Counted from the stretch's first letter, positions 50,996-62,571 are shown. The stretch is DNA of 64,000 bases from Pectinophora gossypiella (GCF_024362695.1 NC_065420.1:11819420-11883419); one strand, 5' to 3'. Notes: generated by a model not told the origin, from the sequence alone. Numbers and translations: made by a program.

Positions 50996-51963
50996 ATTTA
51001 ATTTTCTCTTTGTAAGTCTCATTTTATCATAGCACCTTCCGTTTCAACTGTTCGGCCATCACTTCGTTATATTAAAATTAAATAAAGGTTGGACATTAAA
51101 GTGCTGATCGCACAGGTTTATGTGTAGGCACGTTTTGTCACGCCTCCTTTAGCAGTATAGATTAATTTTATCATTAACAACTTTCACGTTATTAAACTAA
51201 GTTTTTACCCGACTGGGGCGGAGCAAAAAGGAGGGTTATGTGTTTGCTATATATACACATACATATGTGTATATGCACGTATGTTCCAATCTAACTTCTA
51301 AACCACCTGAATTTAACAAATGAGGTGTCACTAGAAGCGTCTTGATTGTCCAGTGGTCGTCTCCTCAATCTTTTTTTTTACAATGTCTCTCCTTATCTCC
51401 AAGAGCAGATCCAGCTTTCACGCTGGTGATCAACCAGTCACCAGGTTGCAGACAACCTATTTTCGTAGAGAATTAGATAAAATTTGTAGTGTCCACCTAT
51501 GACCCATTCTGTCGCCCAGGGTTCATGGGGGTCATAACCCTCCCCCCCATCCCCCCGCGCTGGATCCGCCCATGTGTCTCTCCGGACATCTATCTGCATC
51601 AGGCTCGGTGTTGAGTTAGATTAATGATCCGGAGACTAAAAAAGTATTATTGTGGAAATCTCTTTCTTCATATGCCTATCGCTAAACGAAAATAGCTAAA
51701 TAGATAGCAGTGAAGATAAAAGTACACTTTAATGCTGGGTTGCCAGACTTTTGTCAAAGAATAATACTACGTATAGAACGGTAACTCTCCGCGCCTTTCG
51801 TATCGGGCGCTTACCTCACCCCCTCTGGGTCTTACTTTAGTCTTAAATGGCCGTAAGCCGCTAAGGAGTAAGGGAGAGAGACTGTGTCTCACATTAGGTA
51901 GTATACGGTAAGAGGAAGATTTTCGTATGGAATCTTTAAAGAGTCTGGTACCAACCCTGTATT
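50996..51963. other. no gene recognised
   Basis: Unassigned sequence. The block GAATAATACTACGTATAGAA near 51765 recurs around 26085, so it belongs to an unclassified dispersed repeat. Confidence 0.45.
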
Positions 51964-52105
51964 AAGGTTGGTATTTATAAATGAATCTCAGCTGAGACTG
52001 CCCTCAAGATCATGCTTAAGTCTCCGTTTTTATAAGAGAACTGTCACATTGACATGATCTTGAGGGCAGTCTCGAAGCTGAGATTAGTTTATTAATACCA
52101 CCCTA
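51964..52105. mobile_element. palindromic MITE, GGTGGTATTAATAAA family (copy 2)
   Basis: Ends AGGTTGGTATTTATAAATGA and TAGTTTATTAATACCACCCT, with GAGACTGCCCTCAAGATCAT inside and its inverse. Confidence 0.85.
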
Positions 52106-52809
52106 AGAGTCCTTCTATCTCCAACAATAGTTCAACCGTTTCTGAAAGTTTAAAGTGAACCGTAACAGATAAGCAGTTACCATATGCACGGGAAGAACTT
52201 TGGATAAAGGAGTCGAGAACAATAGAGGTTATTATCAAAGTTGTAATAGGAAATGGAACTCGGTTGTGCGGTGGCAAAGAATAAGAAAATACAAAGAACG
52301 GCAACTCTCCGCTCCCCACCATCGGCTGAGCTAGCTTTACCTCACCTCCCCTCCGTCCTATTTTAGTACACTAGACTTGGCTGTAGATCGCGTTCACTAT
52401 TTGGCCGGACTTATGCGGATCGCTGAGGACTCTCACCCTGAAATTGTCCAGGTGGGAGTGAATCTCGTGAAGAGCATTGCCTCAGAGAATCATATTGAAG
52501 ACTATATAATATAAGATAATTAAAAAAATATTTATGAAATGATACGCTAAGGAAACCTTATCAAATTACAAGCGAGAATGAGCTTGTGTAAAGGGGCCAT
52601 AAGGCTGATGTCATATGTTGATATTACGGTCTTTTGATGTAACAATATCTAATAAAAGACATCATGAAAACAGAATAGTCTGTTGGGTATCAGCTTTTAC
52701 TTGACCCGAAGACATTATCGTGTCGAGAATTGTTCAGATTATCTTTTACGGTTATGATAAAAAATTACATCACTCTTAAGGCTAAAGTAGTATAAGAGTA
52801 AAGTACTAC
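52106..52809. other. no gene; one decayed retroposon piece
   Basis: 52380-52445 resembles the 332-bp retroposon in reverse (TTTGGCCGGACTTATG, GGACTCTCACCCTG). Otherwise unassigned. Confidence 0.45.
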
Positions 52810-53105
52810 ATCCCATCAAAACCATAAATGTGAAATGAGAGCCAAGTTCAATATTATAATATACCTATGCCTTGGTTGTTGACTTCAACGACAACAGAAG
52901 TGAGATCTAAATGGGTGCCAAGTTTAATGATCAGTCCTGAAATTGATTTATAATAACATAAAGTAGGTATAATTTCTTCTTAAAACTTAAGATAATACAT
53001 TGTAGCCTAAGGTCCGACTTGGCTAGTTTTTGTTTATTACACACGATGCTGCTCGCCAGTTCTGTTACTTGCTGAACTTGGCTCGACATGCTTCCGCGTG
53101 TCTAT
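52810..53105. repeat. dispersed repeat, short copy
   Basis: Matches 1127-1320 and 2085-2160 joined together; about 0.8 kb of the longer copy is missing. Ends near CTTCCGCGTGTCTA. Confidence 0.7.
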
Positions 53106-53529
53106 ATTTGTGAACTAGAAAAATAAAAACCAAACTCGTACTTAAGTCTTATTGGCTCACATAACAACCGCACATCCCTTCCACGCCATAATAACCCCAA
53201 ATCAGCTGTTTGCCAAAGAAAATCAAAGTGAAGGAGGAAAAGACGGCGCCATTTGCAAGCGAATGACCAACAATATGGCAGTTAACGTAAATTGTTGGCG
53301 GACTGCCATCTGTACGGAATACGGGGGTCGATCCGGAAGATTTCGGAAAGCTACTAATGCCTGGTTATAAAGTTTTTTTACAGTCATTTAGTAAGCTAGC
53401 TTCCCACTAGTCAAATCAGTTACTTTTTACTTTACTAAACGTCGAAACACGAAATTACGAAATTACTTACTACACATATGCTTCTTTCCGGAATATTCAT
53501 TGGTTGTTTGTAAATGTTTGTTTCCTGGT

Positions 53530-53655
53530 TGTTGTTGCCTGGAAGAAATTGCTCTAGAGTAATAAGGCCGCCCAAATTGTACTGTATTCATGTGTTATGT
53601 CTGATTGTTGAAATTTAGTTCTGTGCAATAAAGTATATTTGATTTGATTCTGTAG
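53530..53655 (+). repeat. LINE 3' tail
   Basis: GTTGCCTGGAAGAAATTGCT, AATAAGGCCGCCCAAATTGT and GTGCAATAAAGTATATTTGA. Confidence 0.8.
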
Positions 53656-54019
53656 CAAACCCTTCCTAAACGTTTAAGATCCTTGTTCCCTTTCCAAAAC
53701 GTTCTCCGTTCCTGTTTAGTTCATAAAAGGCTTTTAGAGCACAGAGTTGCTTTTAAATTTATTACCCTCCGCCTTTGAACGTCACGGCCACTTCCGATAC
53801 TACGGTTTTATTGGTCTCCGAGCTGAGAGGAGTGAAATATAAAACGACTATTCATGGCTACTTCGGTACTTGGTGACAAACAACATCGTACCACCTACAC
53901 TACACTTTCATACCACCTACAATATCATACCACTTGCACTATCAATCACCTATATTATCATATCACCTACACTAGTACTATTATACCACCAGCACTATAT
54001 TGTACCACCTACAACACTA

Positions 54020-54195
54020 ATTAAAACACATAATAACGGGTTCTTACCGCGTTTAAATGGGGATATGAGACTCCCGATATTTCGACAGCAACAGTGTCGA
54101 AATATCGGGAGTCTCATATCCCCATTTAAACGCGGTAAGAACCCGTTATTATGTGTTTTAATTATGATAATAACCGCGTAAACTTAAAACAATGT
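54020..54195 (+). mobile_element. hairpin-type retroposon (copy 4): perfect 70-bp arms, 13-bp target duplication
   Basis: Arms 54018-54087 and 54095-54164 are exact inverse copies around the 7-base loop GCAACAG. Then comes the tail GATAATAACCGCGTAAACTT and AAAACAATGT. ACCTACAACACTA lies at 54007-54019 and 54196-54208. Confidence 0.9.
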
Positions 54196-54664
54196 ACCTA
54201 CAACACTATTGATATATCATATGATACTTTAAACTAAACTATCGTACCACGTGCACCATCATACGACCTACACTATCATACCACCTTCGGTACTGAACTG
54301 GGAATAATATAATAATAATAATAACATCCCATATAATTATCACCATACAAAAAGCTACAATATTAAATACCTGCCGCATAACCCGAAAGTTCCTTACTTC
54401 GCCCAACATTTCATCGAATCACTTCGAACCCACTGCACTTGCTTAAGGCCCGTGTAGTAGTTATAAATTACCCCTTAAAAAGGGAGAATAGAAAATAAAC
54501 TTTAAAAATAGTAATAATAATAAAGTTTTTTTTAATATCACTTACTACTATCACTTACAGAGAAAATCATGTCGTGTTTTGTTTTGTTAATGTGAAAAAT
54601 TCTGAAGACGTCTTTAGAAGAATTGGGCGTTTAAGTCACACGAATACATAAACTACAACATATA

Positions 54665-54800
54665 TTAACTCACGCCTTTACAGGCGATAGAGATTACTCC
54701 CTGATGGGGTGGGCAGGGCCACAAGTAACAGCCACTGTTGATACAAAGCCTTAAGACTGATATTGTGAACCTTATGGTGATCAGTCTATCGCCCAGAATG
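54665..54800 (+). repeat. fragment of the 280-bp dispersed repeat
   Basis: AACTCACGCCTTTACAGGCG, GGGCAGGGCCACAAGTAAC and GTGAACCTTATGGTGATCAG. 54210-54660 holds no recognised feature. Confidence 0.65.
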
Positions 54801-54837
54801 CGAAAAGTCCTTGGAATAAAGATACCTAAGTAAGTAT

Positions 54838-55130
54838 CATCATCACCAGCCCATTAACGTCCCCACTGCTGGGGCACGGGCCTTCCCTATGGATGGATAG
54901 GGAGATCGGGCCTTAAACCACCACGCGGGCCCAGTGCGGATTGGTGGTTATTAACGACTGCTAATTCAACCGGGACCAACGGCTTAACGTGCCTTCCGAA
55001 GCACGGAGGAGCTCGAGATGAAAACTTTTTTTTTTTGTGGTCACCCATCCTATGACCGGCCTTTGCGAAAGTTGCTTAACTTCAACAATCGCAGACCAAG
55101 CGCGTTTACCGCTGCGCCACCGAGCTCCTC
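54838..55130 (-). mobile_element. full-length SINE, GGAGCTCGGTGGCGCAGCGG family (reverse)
   Basis: Reverse copy from ATCATCATCACCAGCCC to TTACCGCTGCGCCACCGAGC. Flanked by CCTAAGTAAGTAT (left) and CCTAAATAAGTAT (right), a 13-bp duplication with one change. The tRNA-like head faces right. Confidence 0.88.
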
Positions 55131-55502
55131 CTAAATAAGTATAGTACTCGTAAATATATTTGTACATTTTGCACCTCCAAGAAGTTCTCGAGGCATTTAG
55201 AGCTGAATAAGTGATAACGACTACCTGAGCCAGCGTACATCTAAATGTTGTAATTTGCATTTGTCTGTGTTTGCACTGAGTTTCAGTCTTTCCACCCCAC
55301 TCGGTAGCTACGGAGGGAATGTAATGATTCTGATGCAAGCTTCGCGAAAGTAACTTCTGTTTTTACAGTTCCGTTGTCAACGAAACTTAACGTGGAGTTT
55401 ATCCCGTTTGAATAAGCTTACAAAAAAGAAAACCAGGCAGGTGAAAAAAGACAATTTTGAGTTTTTCTTCTTTCCGATATTTAGGAAATAAATATAACAT
55501 TG

Positions 55503-55796
55503 AGGAGCTCGGTGGCGTAGCGGTAAACGCGCTCGGTCTGCGATTGTTGAAGTTAAGCAACTTTCGCAAAGGCCGGTCATAGGATGGGTGACCACAAAAA
55601 AAAAAGTTTTCATCTCGAGCTCCTCCGTGCTTCGAAAGACACGTTAAGCTGTTGGACCCAGCTGCATTAGCAGTCGTTAATAACCATCAATCCACACTGG
55701 ACCCGCGTGATGGTTTAAGGCCCGATCTCCTTATCCACCCATAGGGAAGGCCCGTGCCCCAGCAGTGGGGACGTTAATGGGCTGATGATGATGATG
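55503..55796 (+). mobile_element. full-length SINE, same family (forward)
   Basis: GAGGAGCTCGGTGGCGTAGC through CATAGGATGGGTGACCACAA and GGACGTTAATGGGCTGATGA ending in a GATGAT run. It is head-to-head with 54838-55130, 372 bp apart. Confidence 0.88.
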
Positions 55797-56009
55797 AATG
55801 TTCACATTAAGTACCTACAGGTACCAAGACACACTAATACGTAATTACCTTCAAATTGTAACTCGTATATCAGCTGTGAAGTTTGACCACATAACTCTAT
55901 TAAACTTGTGTAGGTACTAAAATGTTACAAAGCAAAGTTACGATTGTAAGGACAGAGCACGGAACTTAATTTCACCGGGCTAATATTATGGGCGACTTTC
56001 ATAATATGT

Positions 56010-56300
56010 ATCAGAAATCAGAATCATTTATTCAACTCAATTATCATGGATAAACTTGTTGAAGGTCAATGTAACATTTTGAATCTAACGTACGTCATTT
56101 CCCAAAGTGTTATGGCTGAGAAGAAGAAATGTCAAGAAACTGCAACAGAAACACATCTTTCAAATCAATGTAGGTTTATATTACTAGCGGAACACATTTA
56201 ATACCAGACATCATTTCATTTAGGTAATCATTAATCTTATAATAAGCTTTTTTATATAAAGTAACCTTCACAAGAGCTTTAACTTTATTTTCTGACGAAT
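56010..56300 (-). repeat. LINE 3' end, ATTATCATGGATAAACTTG family
   Basis: AGAATCATTTATTCAACTCA, ATTATCATGGATAAACTTGT, AAATGTCAAGAAACTGCAAC and TATAATAAGCTTTTTTATAT. Orientation is taken from the inverse copy at 61670-61800 (ends AATAAATGATTCTGA). Another reverse copy at 62572-62875. Confidence 0.75.
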
Positions 56301-56344
56301 TAGAGTATAGAGTAACCAACAATAAAACATAGAATTCAAGTAAT

Positions 56345-56540
56345 CAAAACGCATTTAGCAGCCACTTTTGATACAAATTCCTAAGACGGACATGATGAAG
56401 CATATGGAATAGGTTAGGTGTATTATGTTCGAAAGGACACAATCCAACTGTCGATTTTTTTACAACATGCTCGACAAAACATGCAGCTGAACGCGTTTTA
56501 AGTAGTTTTATTCATTTCCAGTCCAACATCCTGGTATGGC
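56345..56540. repeat. decayed fragment of the 280-bp dispersed repeat
   Basis: GCAGCCACTTTTGATACAAA, GACGGACATGATGAAGC and ACAACATGCTCGACAAAAC; diverged. Confidence 0.6.
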
Positions 56541-56944
56541 ATAACCATGACACCAGTTTTGATAAGCTCGGTCGTTGAACTCACAACCCACACGAGAAAA
56601 GAGAAAGAAAAGTAAAACAGCAGCAATAAACATTGGATTTATAATCTCTTTGCGGATGTGAGTTTGTGTGTAGTTTGAGTATGTATAGGTTTTTCACAGA
56701 ATTTAATGAAGCCGAGTCTTGTAGCTGAGCGGGATAATGTTCCGTGCTCTCTGGCAAGTAACTGCTGCAGGTATTTGTACCAAGTTTTGAGTGCATATCT
56801 CGAGTTGATTTAGTACTCTGTTTACTTGTAAAACTTACATTCATGTCGTCTGAGTGTTTGGTATTGGCTCTTACTTAAATTAAAATTGTTTAAATTGTTT
56901 ATTTTGTAACTTCTACTCTATTTTTCCCATGGACTTTAGAGCCA

Positions 56945-57470
56945 TATCTCACTAGGATACCATGGTGGCGCTTGCACCGTCGTCGCTCCACCAACAAAAT
57001 GTATGCAGCTGACACCTAGAGAGTTAGCCAAGTTGCAAACGATTATGACAAAAATCGATAGTGAGTCAGTGACAGTGACTCAGTGACAGTGAGTTAGTGA
57101 CAGTGGTCTAGTGACAGTGAGCCAGTGACAGTGGGTCAGTGATAGTGAGTCAGTGACAGTGGGTCAGTAACAGTGAGTCAGTGACAGTGAGTCAGTGACA
57201 GTGAGTCAGTGACAGTGAGTCAGTGACTGTTAGACAGTGACAGTGATAAAAATGTCTAAGATGACATAAGTTGACATGTCAATCCCAAACATTTTTATCA
57301 GTGTCACTGTCACTATCATGATCGTTTGCAACTTGGCGAAGGCCCCTGGTGTCTTATTGGTTGCGAAATGAGGCATTAAGTGAGGTAGTATTATGCAAGT
57401 GCATAGGTACATTTTGTTGGTAACAAGATCGGATCACCATGGTGTCCTAGTGAGATAGGGCCCTTATTAT
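56945..57470. mobile_element. inverted-repeat MITE containing a minisatellite
   Basis: Left end CATATCTCACTAGGATACCA, right end TGGTGTCCTAGTGAGATAGG (inverse). Inner inverted pair GCCAAGTTGCAAACGAT / ATCGTTTGCAACTTGGC. The core is an expanded CAGTGACAGTGAGT-type array. Confidence 0.82.
57058..57250. repeat. CAGTGA minisatellite
   Basis: About 190 bp of a 14-bp unit AGTGAGTCAGTGAC with variants (GGTCAGTG, GCCAGTG). Confidence 0.92.
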
Positions 57471-57924
57471 CTGTCATTATTTTATGGTTCATATTTCCGT
57501 CTTAGGATTTCGTATTAAAAGTGGGTGCGAGTTATCTTCTGACTACTTTTGGCTCTGCTCACTCCACTAAAAGCATGTGGAGTATCCTTCTCGGCTCAAC
57601 TGCCTCGCCTATGATGTTTCTTGGAAAATCGTAGTAACTTTAAAAAAACTCTTTGCCTCGTGAACAATCTAAAAAGCACCTACAATAAGTTACACAGAGC
57701 TCAGTATACAAAGTACCAATAAACGGAATTTAAAGTAGCATAATTTACACCCCGCGTCACACCCACGACCAACCCCTATAATATACACATTCCAAAGCCT
57801 GACTACCTTTTTATACGAGTCTGAAAACATTGTCCCAAAACAGGGAATGAGTATACCTATTCTTCCCGCCCGTGAAAACGTTTGCTTTCCACACGTGTGT
57901 ACCGTCAAGAGCATTAGTATGTAT

Positions 57925-58198
57925 ACAGGGTGTTAGTGACATCGTAACGAATACTAAGGGGATGATTCAGACCATGATTCTGAGTTGATATCAAGATCAA
58001 GTAGAATTTTCCGTCGCAAAAGTATGTCACTTAATTTAAAAAAGCACTAAATTTTTTATGAATTTTCCGACTGGAAATTCCACTTGATATCAAATCAGAA
58101 TCATGCTCTGAATCATTCAGTATTCCATTTGAAATTACCTCAGAATTATCAGCAGAATCTTCCCCCTTAGTATTCGTTACGGTGTCACTAACACCCAT
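57925..58198. mobile_element. GGGTGTTAGTGAC-type MITE
   Basis: ACAGGGTGTTAGTGACATCG at the left, ...CGGTGTCACTAACACCC at the right. A partial further copy follows at 58218-58285. 57475-57920 shows nothing recognised. Confidence 0.8.
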
Positions 58199-58285
58199 AC
58201 GTACCTGTATGTACTTTTATGGAGTGTAAGTGACATCGTAACAAATACTGAGAGGTATGGTTCAGCTGATAATTCTGAGTTCTGT

Positions 58286-58985
58286 TCTTTTTTCAGTAGA
58301 TATGAAAATGACAGGTATAAGTTAAAATAAAATTAGATGGACTACACAGGAATTAGTACTATAATCTGATTAATTATGTGTTACTTATTTTAATTGTGAT
58401 GGTATCATAATTTAATGTAAAAAAATGATGTTCACTTTGTACCTGGAAAGTCATCATTTGCCGTTCACGTCTAAACATCGCTTTTTTTACCCACTCCTCG
58501 CTTATGTACCTTCTAGAAATGCATTAAAATATACATTGAAATAGCGTTAAAAAGAGCCGTGTTTACTTTGAAAATATTCATAAAATTCACTGAACGAATT
58601 GAAATGAAACAGTTTCATTCAAAATTTATTTCAATTATACTTACAGTAGAGTATTTTAAAGCATTTACGAGCTGCCGAACTCCATTGATATTCGTTGCAA
58701 ATATTTTTTTAATGTGCGTTCCTATTGAAGGATTATATCAGAACTGAATTTCTGAGTGCATCAGGTTTTAGAAAAAGTTCTCAAACAATTGTTTCTAATC
58801 CTTTTTGTTCGTGACATGTAAAGCTTCATATGGCATTAACTATTGGGCCGGAAAAAACAAACGAATGCAAGTATATTCTTTATTTTGTATAATACACTCG
58901 ACCCATACCTAGAAGGACGCACATTGACCAAATTGGAGATGTCCTTAGAAAAGGTTAGCATGATCTACTCTGAACCGGTGTGCGT
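58286..58985. other. no gene recognised
   Basis: AT-rich. A decayed tail of the 332-bp retroposon may lie at 58825-58850 (GGCATTAACTATTGGGCCGG). No coding exon seen. Confidence 0.4.
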
Positions 58986-58989
58986 GTAT

Positions 58990-59105
58990 GAAGCGATTGA
59001 TGAATGTGGAGGAAGCAAGAGAAGTGTGTCAGGATCGAAGCAAATGGAATTCCATAGTCTCTGCTTAACCCGATGGGAAATAGGCGGTAGTTTATGTATG
59101 TATGT
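58990..59105 (+). repeat. LINE remnant
   Basis: GATGAATGTGGAGGAAGCAA, GTGTGTCAGGATCGAAGCAA and GATGGGAAATAGGCGGTAGT followed by TATGTATGTATG. Matches 20335-20430 and, inverted, 40185-40270. Confidence 0.7.
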
Positions 59106-59516
59106 AAAATATACTCAAAAGTTATCATCTGTTCAAGACGGTCCCGCAATCAAGTATGGAAGAATTCAGAAAATATGTTTCCCGTAATTGACCTTACTAG
59201 GAACTTTGCTTGTCAAGGTAATGCAGCTATCAATACCGCATACGTCACAAAATATGAAACAACCTTTTTCAGTTGATATATTAAATCAAAACCGGCGCAA
59301 ATTCAACTTGTTATTCATACGACAATTTTTCATGACTAATCTTTTACCACACCATTTTAAAAATACCTTCATTCCCAACATCAGTATTCCTCCTCGAAGG
59401 TCTACGAATAGTGGTCATCCCTTCAACCTATTCTGACCTCTTTACGAATGGAGTGCTGCAAACACATTCATCAATTTCCTGTTAACTTTTTAATATATCA
59501 AAGTCAAGTGTTGGCG

Positions 59517-59830
59517 GTTAGCTGAGTTACAATATTGTTTGTTGGACAACACAAAATGGGTGTTATAAATATGTTTTAACACATTTGTTGAATGGCGACC
59601 ACGTGTCGGACGACGCTCAGTGGGTAGGCCCGCTACAAGGTGGACCGACGATCTGGTGAAGGTCGCGGGAAGACGCCGGATGCGGGCAGCGCAGGACCGT
59701 CGTGGAGATCCTTGGGGGAGGCCTATGCCCAGCAGTGGGCGTCGTACGGCTGTTAATGAAATTAGCTGAGTAACAATATTGTTTGTTCGACACAACACAA
59801 AATGGGCGTTGTAATATGTTTTAACACATT
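59517..59830 (+). mobile_element. RTE LINE end flanked by about 70-bp direct repeats
   Basis: 59590-59757 is an RTE ORF2 C-terminal piece (TGGCGACCACGTGTCGGACG to CAGTGGGCGTCGTACGGCTG), nearly identical to 29840-30005. The flanks 59517-59585 and 59761-59830 are direct copies of each other (TACAATATTGTTTGTT, ATGTTTTAACACATTT) with about 10% difference. Confidence 0.82.
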
Positions 59831-60400
59831 TCTCTGTTTGTTTGTGGCATGGTACTTATAGGAATTAACATGGTTATCCTCCTCCATGGTCTTTAGGGTC
59901 ACAATCTGGAAGTCCAGGTTCTATTCCCGATGCATTCGAAATTACTTTGTGAAACTGTCTGTCTATTGTTTGACTAGGACATTGCAGGTAAAATCATCTG
60001 ATTGTCCGAAAAAATAAGATTAATAAGAGACTGATCTCACCAATACTGTCCACGTTTTCAATTAATCTCCGCACAAAGCTTTCCCACTATAATTGTGAAC
60101 AGGCTAACAAGCATAACAAGTCGCTTACCAAAGTTCTCTACATCCACAAAGCTGAGAGAGACGTCACAATGATTTCCGCAGGTCGGAAATATCAGAGGAC
60201 TCCGTAATTCCGGAGTTCCGGAACTCTACAACTCCGACATTCCGCAATACCGGAATATTCCCCAATGTCTGTCAGCAGATACGTTAGTTTCCAATCTACT
60301 CCAAATTAATTAATCAGCATTTCGCTAATAGTGGTGTCGAAACTTATACTTTGTAAATCTGTATGTTAAGTTGGTTTGTTTTTGGTTTGGCTGCATACAT
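59831..60400. other. no gene recognised
   Basis: A faint tRNA-SINE trace lies at 59880-60010 (TTGACTAGGACATTGCAGGT). Otherwise unassigned. Confidence 0.4.
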
Positions 60401-60600
60401 CATAAAGTCACGCCCGTAATCCTAAAAGGGGTGGGCAGAGCCACAAGTAATCACGTAGAACTTTCAGCCAATATGGCGTCCAATATGGAAATAAATATTT
60501 TCTTTCTTTCTTTCTATAGGAAGTCTTAAGATGGATGTGATGAACCTTATGGTAACAAGGGATCAGACTATCGCCCATCATAGCCCATCATGTTAGAAAC
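60400..60600 (+). repeat. 280-bp dispersed repeat, interrupted copy
   Basis: TCACGCCCGTAATCCTAAAA, GGGTGGGCAGAGCCACAAGT, a TTTC run at 60500-60520, then GTGATGAACCTTATGGTAAC. Confidence 0.7.
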
Positions 60601-60654
60601 ATCATGCATGTGTCATATTTATTTAAAAATGGTTCCATGCTTGGGAAGGCACGT

Positions 60655-60775
60655 GACACCTCGACCAAGCCGCACTGGAGCAGCATGGTGGAGTATTCTT
60701 CATACCCTCTCCGGTTGATTGAGGGGAGGCCTGTGCCCAACAGTGACACGTAGGTATATAAGCTGATTATGTTGT
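60655..60775 (+). repeat. SINE fragment, CCACTGCTGGGCAC family (forward)
   Basis: CATGGTGGAGTATTC, CTCCGGTTGATTGAGGGGAG and GCCTGTGCCCAACAGTG. Confidence 0.75.
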
Positions 60776-60892
60776 GTATGTTATTTAAAATCTATTTTTT
60801 TTGTCACCAATTTCTTTTTTTTTTATATACTTAACATGACATTAGCTAATCTAACTTCGCCTTCGCCGCTATGGAGGTGTTGTGTGGTAACA

Positions 60893-61034
60893 ATCACATT
60901 AATATGTATACACTTTGGTACCATGTCACATTAACTTTTTTGCCAAATTGAACTGGTAAGTCTCACTAAATATCAAATGTGTTAGTGCGACAGAGTCCTA
61001 AAGTGGGTACATTATATTGCTCATGACTGTACTT
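60893..61034 (-). mobile_element. MITE, CAGTCATGAGCA family (copy 2)
   Basis: ACACTTTGGTACCATGTCAC to TATTGCTCATGACTGTA, reverse of 24171-24314. Confidence 0.8.
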
Positions 61035-61670
61035 ACTAGTCCTCGTTATGGTCATTCTTCTTCACTACTACAATTATTCCAAAGATATTTTTAAATATAC
61101 TCACTTTTACTAACACATGGACTCAATGTGTTTTGATCCGAAACAATCTAATTTTAATTTCCGATGATCTCCTTTAATTTTAATTGAATTTTTACAAAAG
61201 TTTTATTTCCAAGTACAAATATGTATAATTGTTTTTTGCACACATGTGATTAAGCAGATTTTTTGTACCCGTCTCGATAGAAAGATAAGTATACTTACAC
61301 CATATTTTATATAGTGAACAACGAAAAGCAAAATTAACATTAATTTATTCTGCTTGTCCGTTCCGTTTCACTCATAAAACAAAATGGCTGAAACAAAGTA
61401 ACCACATTCAAGTGATTTGTACACCAATTATTTCAACTGAGTGTCTGCAGAATACAGATGCTGGGACATTACCCATTTATGTTCAATTTCTAACTTTATT
61501 GTAAGTAATTACTGCTGTATTTTTAGTGGTAATGGATTGGACGAAACACATTTTTGCTGATATTTTTTAAATATAATAAAACATGTAAAAAAGCTTATTG
61601 TAAGATTGATGACTACCCAAATTATAAAAATGTCTGGTATTTAATGTGTTCCTCTAGTTATTAAATAACT
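61035..61670. other. no gene recognised
   Basis: AT-rich. One scrap at 61158-61178 (TTCCGATGATCTCCTTTAA) is the end sequence of the fold-back element at 6454-8493. Confidence 0.45.
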
Positions 61671-61800
61671 TGTAATGTATACCCTCATTGGTTTTTAAAA
61701 GATGTGTTGCTACCTTGCAAAATGACGTAAATTCAAAAATGTTACATTGACCTTCAACTATCCATGATAATTACGTTGAATAAATGATTCTGATTTCTGT
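61670..61800 (+). repeat. LINE 3' end, ATTATCATGGATAAACTTG family (inverse copy)
   Basis: TACCCTCATTGGTTTTTAAA, TTGACCTTCAACTATCCATG and AATAAATGATTCTGA. 61800-62215 has no recognised feature. Confidence 0.7.
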
Positions 61801-62217
61801 TTATTTAACAAAACAAATGTTACTGGCGGGCCGGCACTAGGGAACCCTGTATTGCGAAGATTCTGAACAATTGTTGTAATTTTTTGCGCGCGGATCGTCT
61901 GCCTCACTCGCACTTAAGCGTTAGGTGGCACATTGTAACAATGAGATTTTTGTATGGAGAGTCCCGGGTGTGCTAATATGGGCTGCCAGTGCAACCAAAT
62001 CCATACTTAAAGGAAGTTATACTTTGTACCTATCATGAGCTATCACCAGATGTTCTCGTATCTGAAAGCTATAAGTTATCCAAAAGCGATAAATTCTGGT
62101 TTCAGGAAGATTTAGGACAGCCAAAGCCATCTACTAAGCACTTGGAGCTTCGAAGCGACTTACGATGTGGATATAGGATATATAGGACTAGAATAGGGAT
62201 AGTATAGGACCGGGATA

Positions 62218-62342
62218 GGATATGTTCTAACCAAACTAGGGATCACAAAGTGATTTTTGTGATTTGTCCCAACCGGGATTCGAACCCGGGACCTCCGGAT
62301 CGTGAGCACAACGCTAAAGTACTGGCTCACGGAGACCGTTAA
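62218..62342 (-). repeat. tRNA-derived SINE head fragment
   Basis: CTAACCAAACTAGGGATCAC and CAACCGGGATTCGAACCCGG (inverted B-box region). Confidence 0.75.
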
Positions 62343-62571
62343 TATATACAGAATAATAATGAAAGTATTTTCCCAATTCGTATGAAGATATGTTTGTTTG
62401 CTAACTCTTTGCTAAAGAAACTTCACTGAAGTCTAGGCGTAAATCATGAATAATTCATACACAAGAATATTAACAGATATACGAAACAAAAATAGGGTAT
62501 TAGGAGTAAACTTTTCTGACAGAAGAAGACTGTAATTACGTGAAGAAGTTTAACCACTATACATATCAGAA

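Noticed and set aside
58559..59436. Cluster of short plus-strand ORFs
   Set aside because: AT-rich, overlapping a LINE remnant, no conserved motif or splice-compatible neighbours.
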